Source of the DNA: Lingula anatina
Lineage: Eukaryota; Brachiopoda; Lingulata; Lingulida; Lingulidae
DNA length: 60,000 nucleotides
Assembly: GCF_001039355.2 (NCBI RefSeq)
Contig: NW_019775513.1
Span: forward strand, 770,041 to 830,040
Direction of reading: 5' to 3'
Shown: in pieces, positions 53,305-60,000 of the stretch
Position numbering within the stretch: the first letter of the stretch is position 1
Layout: the number at the start of each line of letters is the position of its first letter
The notes under the pieces: model-generated
What the model was told of the DNA's origin: nothing
Database searches by the model: none
Seen by the model: only the letters and a program-made list of their open reading frames with translations
Made by a program: the position numbers and the translations under genes

Positions 53305-54400
53305 CTTGGTACAGCACTTTTATAGCAAGTTTTTTTTCATTTACAGACTGAAAAGAAGAGTTGTGAAAAATAAATATGTAAATAATTAAATACACATGAT
53401 CATCTCAGCATGCATTTATCTTGGATATAAATGACCGTAATAGAAGAGTGCCATGCACAGATTTGGCAGGGTGAATTAGTAACATAAAAGGGGATTTAAA
53501 CAAAATGCATACTGTAAACAGTTTCATAGGCTAAACTGTGAATATTGATTCAAACTGACTTAATCAGTTATTAGAAATGGCATTTATCTTTTCTTTCATC
53601 TTGAGTTTTAACCTAGCTGGAGCCCAGAATAAAAAAACAGGGAAACAACAATCTGGATTATTTCTTTTTGCTGTCATAGACAGGATATGATAATCAATAC
53701 ATTATCAAAAAAAAAAAAAAAATGATCAATCTCTTAGATTGTGGAATGAGGCAGCTTTAGTATTGAAAAATTAGATTGTATTTTTAATTAAGCAAATATA
53801 TACCAGTGAAAACATGAATAAGCCATGGCAGACACTCTGAGAGTCTTAAGACAACAATATCTTATTTGAAGGAAGTGTCCGTAACAAGAGATCTGTACTG
53901 GTATTTTGAAGAAACTTAGCCTGATTGCCAACAACCAAACCAGAAGATAATGAAGCTGGATTTATTTTCATGTCGTCATTGGTGAAAACAGATTGTCAAA
54001 GATGTATATATGGAGAAAAAGGTTAAAGTTGTTTCCCCTGTTTGTATGTATTAACGCCCAGATTACAGGACATCTAATCACCATATCTCAACATCCCCAA
54101 ATGAACACTTGGTTTAAAAAATTTGTTCTCGCAAAATAAAAACCAAGGCACATATGATTTTGCATTGTATACAATCTGCTCCCCCCAAAAAAGTTATCCG
54201 ATAAATCGGCAAATATCATGCCTGAATTTGGCTCGAGATACACTGAAGACTTCCTGAAAACCAACCACAGTCCAGTTCCCGTCGTCTGCCGGTCAACATA
54301 GATCTTTCATTTGAGAGTAATTAATATGTCTTATCCCACTAATGACACTTTTTTAATGTGTGTCATATAGTTTTTAGAGTTTAAGATAAACCAATTTACC
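53305..54400 (-). other. NFXL1: Probable 5'-UTR intron and non-coding first exon edge of NFXL1
   Basis: Just upstream of the NFXL1 start codon the minus strand has a strong acceptor, ctcttcttttcag, ending at 53348, so the first coding exon probably begins at 53347. A matching donor (CGG then GTAAAT) has its exon edge at 54400. This would make a non-coding first exon of NFXL1 to the right of 54400, with an intron of about 1.05 kb containing no other recognised feature. Inferred from splice-site sequence only. Confidence 0.4.
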
Positions 54401-54476
54401 CGACTTGTGTCACTTATCCAGGGGGAAAGTGAGATTTGACCAGAGCGGAGACGACGTGGATCTTTCATTTCATGGG

Positions 54477-54488
54477 CGCGGCCATGAT
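54477..54488 (-). promoter_or_regulatory. YY1-like motif, NFXL1 side
   Basis: The minus strand reads ATCATGGCCGCG, close to the known YY1 core AAnATGGCGGC. It would lie in the probable non-coding first exon of NFXL1, the usual place for this motif just after the start site. Confidence 0.35.
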
Positions 54489-54672
54489 GGTTAATGCTTG
54501 ATGGGTAAAGGTTTTTATTTATTGGTTCTCTTTATATTCCACTAAATTTTACAATTATTGACACGTTGAAATAAAAATTTTATTGAAAATTATACTGGTA
54601 GAAAATATCGACAAATATTTAGGATATTTACTAATATCATTCGAGTGTAGAAATGCGAGATTTAAGATTCAG

Positions 54673-54684
54673 CAAGATGGCGAT
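54673..54684 (+). promoter_or_regulatory. YY1-like motif, UBE3A side
   Basis: CAAGATGGCGAT matches the YY1 consensus core AAGATGGCG on the UBE3A sense strand, about 100 bases before its probable start codon. Confidence 0.45.
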
Positions 54685-54688
54685 GTGA
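54677..54688 (+). other. Minimal upstream open reading frame in the UBE3A leader
   Basis: ATG GCG ATG TGA: two ATGs followed at once by a stop, overlapping the YY1-like motif. If transcription starts before it, this would be a 3-codon uORF that could slow initiation at the main start. Whether it is in the transcript is not known. Confidence 0.3.
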
Positions 54689-54778
54689 AGTCACTTTCTG
54701 TTTACAAATATACCCCGATATCTCCACTGTTGTCCATCATTTTTTGTTCGTTTTAGTCGTGTGCCATCATTATTGTAT

Positions 54779-57700
54779 ATGAGCGCTAACGGTAACGGTT
54801 CCAGTGACCGTGGAGCTCCAGCTGCCAGGTAAATCTCGGGCTAATGTAGTGATGTCGTCGTCGATTCGGGGTTTTCCATTCAATTTTTGTTTTTGTCTTT
54901 GCCAGTTTGAGGGGCCTTTGTTTTTTATATATTCGTCATAATTATTGAGCACCAGCTCTTTTAAGAAGGTATTACTATGTTTTCAGATGGGCTCATGAAA
55001 CGCGTTATTGGTGTCAGTGATGTTAATATGAGAAAATATGAGTTCTATTCTGGCTGTCTCAGTCTGATTGTGATCCGTTTCCCAAAGGATTTATGGTGCT
55101 CATTTGGTTTTTGTGTCACAGCGCCTTAAAAAGTTTTTGTCTCCAGTTGAACTATAGTGTCACCAGCTGCTAAAGCACATTCACAGTGCTACGATGTAGA
55201 TTAACTTAGATGTTTACCATATTTCCAAGGTGAACTTTCTTTCATTTTAGCGCCATCACAGTCACTCTACCCACGCGTCCATCAACAGCAGACGGAACTG
55301 AAACAGACGGGATGTAAGTTTAAATACAATACACTCCTAAGATTCTTCCTTCTGAATATGAGTAACATTTGTAATCACCTCAAGCTTGATTCTTCAATCT
55401 TTAACAAGAACAGTCCGTTTTCCATTCTAAGTGTGTATGAAAAATAGTTATGATGAGTTATTAAACAAGATTTTCCTAGAAAGGTGAATTATTCTAAGTT
55501 CCCTTTTTAAAACAGGAAAAGAGCAGCAGCCAAGCAGCTAATAGAAAAGTACTATTACCAACTCACAGATGGCTGTGGCAACCCACAGTGTACCAATCAA
55601 CATTGTGCTTCAAGCACCGTCTTCAGTCAGAAAAACCTGTCGAAAAATGAAGCGGCAGTCCGAGCCTTGGATTTGTTCAAGCAGAAAGCGCGACTGTGTG
55701 ATTCCACGCCTGCGTCCAAAGTGCCAAAGGTTCCCATTCAAGAGACTGGGGAGGCCAACCACATGTCAACTGTACAGAGCAGTGCCACAGAACGACCCTC
55801 TACTTCTGGAGGAACTTCAAGCTCAGGTAGGTATTTCTCCATGTTACTCACTGCTAACCAAAACAATCAGGATATGGCAAAAAGGTATATTTTTTTTCAA
55901 TTTCCCCAACCAAAGTATGTTTTGTTTTAGCTAGATAAACTATTTTGTAACTAATTTTAGCATTACTTTTTGATGTCATGCACAATAGTCGACTTGTTCT
56001 GAAGTCTAATGGGAATGTAAAAGATTAAGATTATTTTTATGATGTGAAGGTTTAATTTCCACATTAAAGCAGAGTTTTTTTTTTTATTATTAATTTTTAA
56101 GTTAATTCAGAGTTTTTAAGTGAAATCTGTTTGAAATGAGAAAAGATTCAAAATATAGATCAAAACTTCCTTTCATACACTGACTTTTTGTGAGTTCACA
56201 ATGTCTACTGTCATACTTTTTGTTTGCTTCAGCTTCAGCAACCAAGAGAACTAAAACCCCATTCTTAACTGAACAGAAAGTCCACGCAATCATAGAACAG
56301 TGTCAGAAGAAAGGTGACTGGTCTCTGTTGATACGCACTGTGGGAGAAACCTTCAGAAATGCTGAGGCATTGAATCTAAGTTTCGTAAAGCAGCCAAAAT
56401 CAAAGGAGCAGATGCGTTCCATGGAAGAGGATGCAGACAAAGATAAGGATGAGAATGAAAAGGAAAAGGAAAACCAAGACTCAAGTAGTGCCTCTGTCTC
56501 ACCTTCTGATGAGACAGATGTGGATTGTAGCACAGATGATGAATTTAATAAAGTGACTCTTGATTTTAACTCAACAAGAAGAGCTTTTGAAGCAATGTTT
56601 TCTGTAGAAGGACTGCCATTCTTGTCTGCTCTGAATAATGCTATTATGTACCTAGCACGGGATGTGGAAATGCAAATACGCTACCACCAGGCCAGTAGCA
56701 ATCCAGACTATATTAATCTATTCCTGATCATAATGGAGATACCTGTGCAACAGAGTCCAGAGATTCTGGAGAATGCTTTCCCTATGTTCTGTAAGGCAAT
56801 GGGCTGTCTGCCAGCCTCGGCACAAGCAAGGATTGCAAAGGTTTGGTCCAAGTTTGATGTTGTTAGGCTGCAGAAGTTATTAGAGTCACTTCAGCAGTTA
56901 ATAACTGTAAAAATAATCACTGGACAGTTTGGCCGGACCCACACTATAAGTGATGACGAGGGAATAGCAGGCGCGGCACGAGTGATGAAAATACTGTATT
57001 ATGCCAGCATGATAGGTGGACGCTGTGACCAGCTGGAGTTGATCAAGGAGGAGAGGAGAGTCAACCAGGAGGAAGAGAACGCAATGCATGAGTTTTTCCA
57101 AGGTGCTATGGCTCAAGAGCCCAAAGACCAGCACCAGCCAAAGCCAGACCCTCTGGCCACTGAGCTCCAGATCACCCCAATAGACTGCAGGAAACCTTTG
57201 ATTCCCTTTGAAAACTTTATTAACGATGTGGTGAACGAACACGTGGAGATGGACAAAGACTTCACCAATTATAAGAGTGACACTGGGAGGTTCTCCTACA
57301 TGATGCACTCCTTCCTGCTCAGCACTGCTACCAAAAACCTAGGCATGTATTTTGATAATCGTATCAGGATGATAAACGAGCGGAGGACTTCCATGTTACA
57401 AAGTATAGTGCATGGTGCTCCCACAATGCCATTCCTGAGGGTGCGGGTCAGGAGGGACCACGTCATAGATGATGCTTTGGTTGGGGTAAATATGTTATAA
57501 TTATTATTTTTTAGACTATTATTATTATGAGATAAAGTAATTACACAACTAGACAAATAGAAACTGGTAATTGTTTATTTGTCATTACCAAACAACCACA
57601 TTTAATATACAGGTACCTCTCCTCCCCCATCAGACTTCTGAGCCCTTACAAAGCAATCTAATCACCAGCCTATGTCATTTAATTTATGTAAACTTGTGAA

Positions 57701-59580
57701 ATGATCTAAGAAAAGTCCCTTCTGAGATAACAGTAATACAGTTACTCCCCCCCCCCTGCATGCACAGGCACGCATGTGTGCGCACGCACACACAAACACA
57801 CACACACTAAAAAAAGACATTAACTCTGAGTGCTAGAAAAATCCTGTTGTATTGTTATCAAGAATATCAGTTTATAAGAAAATTCCAGTTTTTTATATAG
57901 ATTACCTTTGTATTTCAGCTTGAGATTGCAGCTCGTGATAACCCCCAGGACTTGAAGAAGCAGTTGTATGTGGAGTTTGAAGGGGAGCAGGGCATTGATG
58001 AGGGAGGTGTGTCAAAGGAGTTCTTCCAGCTCATCATAGAGGAAATATTTAACCCAGACTTTGGTAAGGATGGAAAGGAGAATAGTCCGACAACTTGTAA
58101 AGTAACAAAGCATATTTTTGTTTTCTTTTTATCATTTATCATAAGTAATGCAGCACTTAAATATTTTCTATTTTGCTAATATTATATTTTGGTTAACTGT
58201 AAATTATAAAAGTCATAATTAATTGTGAACTAATTATGCTTGCTATTCATTGTTTTACCTACGTTCCAGGTATGTTCACCTATGACGATGAGACCCGTCG
58301 AGTCTGGTTTAACCCCACGTCATTTGAGAATGATGCTCAGTTCTCCCTAATAGGCATAGTGCTAGGTCTGGCCATCTACAATAATGTCATCCTGGATATC
58401 AACTTCCCCATGGTGGTGTACAGGAAACTGATGGGGAAGAAAGGAACTTTTGAGGACATGGTTGACTCCCATCCTGTAAGTTGTCTAGTAACACTTGACG
58501 CTCAAATTTGTTTGATTGAAGATAGTAGGCACAAGGAATGTCTTGGTTATATTTTATTCTTATATTTATGTTATAGTACAACATAAATGCAGAATTCTTC
58601 CGTTCGTTGTCGACATTGATTGCATTCATGTCATACTTTTTTTACTTTTTATGTACAGACACAGATGTGTCTGTACATATAGCCATCATCTGCGTCTGTC
58701 GTCGTCGTCGTCGCCGTCGCCGTCGCCATGCACTTTTACCGATAACACGATAAGTGGAAAACCATTTTGCCTTTTGATTTGAAACTTGCAGAACTGATGA
58801 ATATTCATAATACGCAGGTCAAGTTCGAAAATCAGCATGATNCTGTTTTTTGTCTGTACATTTGACAGCTTTGCTGCCTTGTTTTAGAGTTTTCCATCTG
58901 TAATTTCAATACATCTCATCAAGGTTTCAGTCTTAATGTATTTTTCAGTATGTGTGTAAAATTAAGTTTACACCTTTAATTGTGGTTAAGGTTTGCCTTT
59001 GAATATTTGCCACCTTTAACTCTTCAGACGCTGGCCAGCAGTCTCCAGCAGTTGTTGGACCATGATGGGGACGTGGAAGACGACTTCCTCCTGAACTTTG
59101 TCATTGGGTTTAAGGATGTGTTTGAGTCCACTCTGAGTCACCCTCTCAAGGAGAAGGGAGAGGACATCCCAGTCACAAATGAGAATAGGGAGGTGGGTGA
59201 AAATCAAGTTGGACTTGATTGCATTTTGTTCGTTGTTTAGACTTGGCTTGTTGTGCAAATTTCTTATAGAGCAGCGTGAGACAAAGGATTCAAAAAGAGA
59301 GATTAGAAAAAAAGGAATGTTTGGCTCACAATAAAATATGAAGAAGTGAACATATTTTTTCCATAAATTTACAATTATATCACAGAAGATAATAACATTA
59401 TTTATTTATTTTTGTCTGTTCAAGGAATACGTAGAGCTGTACGCTGACTACTTACTGAACAAATCCATAGAGAAGCAGTTCCGAGCCTTCAAGAGGGGTT
59501 TCCTCATGGTGACGGATGAGAGTCCACTTAAGATGCTCTTCAGACCTGAAGAATTAGAGCTGCTGGTCTGTGGAAGCAAG
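54779..59580 (+). CDS. UBE3A: E3 ubiquitin-protein ligase UBE3A (E6AP) orthologue, 5' part
   Basis: Eight coding exons: 54779-54828, 55251-55313, 55516-55826, 56233-57485, 57919-58063, 58270-58475, 59028-59192, 59425-59580. All splice GT..AG and phases agree, giving 783 codons; the gene runs off the window. Residues 38-105 form the AZUL zinc domain (starts [20 protein letters not shown], Cys 58, 63, 68 and 99), unique to UBE3A. An acidic, Lys/Ser-rich linker covers about 206-246. The HECT N-lobe starts near 535 and includes the very conserved [20 protein letters not shown] and [13 protein letters not shown]. The C-lobe with the catalytic Cys is beyond the end, so activity cannot be checked. 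The family transfers ubiquitin from E2 enzymes through that Cys; AZUL is known to bind the proteasome subunit Rpn10. The start ATG in exon 1 gives 37 residues before AZUL; the alternative is M38, split over exons 2 and 3. Exon 4 has two possible acceptors 6 nt apart. Confidence 0.95.
58650..58679. repeat. Perfect 14-bp palindrome with 2-base centre in UBE3A intron 6
   Basis: Arms tatgtacagacaca and tgtgtctgtacata flank a GA centre. The word tgtctgtaca recurs near 58853. It could be part of an unrecognised repeat. A single N lies close by at 58842. Confidence 0.8.
58698..58727. repeat. GTC/GCC trinucleotide repeat in UBE3A intron 6
   Basis: Five GTC units followed by mixed GCC and GTC units, all intronic; it stands out as GC-rich in an AT-rich intron. 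Confidence 0.9.
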
Positions 59581-60000
59581 GTAAGCTCTTAAGAAGTTGA
59601 TTCAACATCTTAAACAATGTGTTGATTTAAGCACGAGGCAACTAGCCATTGCTATTGCTTTTCTGCTTAGGCAAGTGCCTGGCTGTCCTGCTGACTTGGT
59701 AATTATTGCCTTATCTGTCATGAAAAATTAAGTTTGGACAAACTTAATGTGTTTAACCAGATGAGTATTTTCATTCTTTTTCTAAATTCAATCAAGTTCA
59801 TTGCATTGCCTTAAAGGAGAGAGAGAGGAGGGGAGTATTTTGTATGTGCATGTGTATGTTGTAAAAGAAAATGCATGGGAAAAAAGGATCGTCAAAAAAC
59901 CAGCCTGCTCAGAATATTTTTATCAATGTTCATCAGATTATATAAAAAGATTAAAAGTTGAAGTATTTAAGGTATTTGACATTCTACATTGTGAAGATAT

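Larger units (their letters stand above)
54401..54778. promoter_or_regulatory. Candidate bidirectional promoter between NFXL1 and UBE3A
   Basis: The two genes point away from each other, and this block holds the only locally CG-rich sequence between them (gagcggagacgacg and gggcgcggcc). No TATA box stands at a suitable place for either gene. Two YY1-like motifs, one for each direction, lie inside. The exact start sites are not known. Confidence 0.5.

Overview
This is a piece of an animal nuclear genome, most likely a marine invertebrate. It shows spliced genes with GT..AG introns, long AT-rich gene-poor tracts, microsatellites, small inverted-repeat transposons, N gaps, and two genes that align residue by residue with vertebrate orthologues. 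The species cannot be fixed from the sequence. An amphioxus-like or other invertebrate deuterostome, or a lophotrochozoan, would all fit.

Layout. (1) 1-4.4 kb holds one intronless class A GPCR on the minus strand, with the flavour of the melanocortin/EDG/cannabinoid/adenosine (MECA) group but an NQY in place of DRY. (2) 4.4-10.2 kb is a tandem duplication of a non-coding unit of about 2.76 kb, preceded by a 0.22 kb partial copy; single Ns sit at the junctions, so an assembly or haplotype artefact is a live alternative. (3) 10.2-38.9 kb is gene-poor. It carries a decayed minisatellite, two families of MITE-like elements with 5-bp target duplications, short tandem repeats, microsatellites, and a pair of exon-like 26-nt repeats. 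(4) 38.9-39.4 kb holds a broken Tc1/mariner-type transposase. (5) 39.4-44.5 kb is again gene-poor. (6) 44.7-53.3 kb is an 18-coding-exon NFXL1 orthologue on the minus strand, reconstructed in frame end to end (890 codons plus stop). (7) 54.8 kb to the end is the first eight coding exons of a UBE3A (E6AP) orthologue on the plus strand; the catalytic end of its HECT domain lies outside the window.

NFXL1 and UBE3A are head to head. A likely non-coding first exon of NFXL1 puts the two transcription starts only a few hundred bases apart, with YY1-like motifs near each, so a shared bidirectional promoter is plausible. One protein has a RING-like finger and the other is a HECT ubiquitin ligase, but nothing in the sequence shows that they act together. 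I did not find a convincing new multi-gene system. The points most worth a second look are the 5-bp-TSD MITE families, the duplicated exon-like 26-mers, the tandem duplication, and a MITE sitting 35 nt from an NFXL1 3' splice site.
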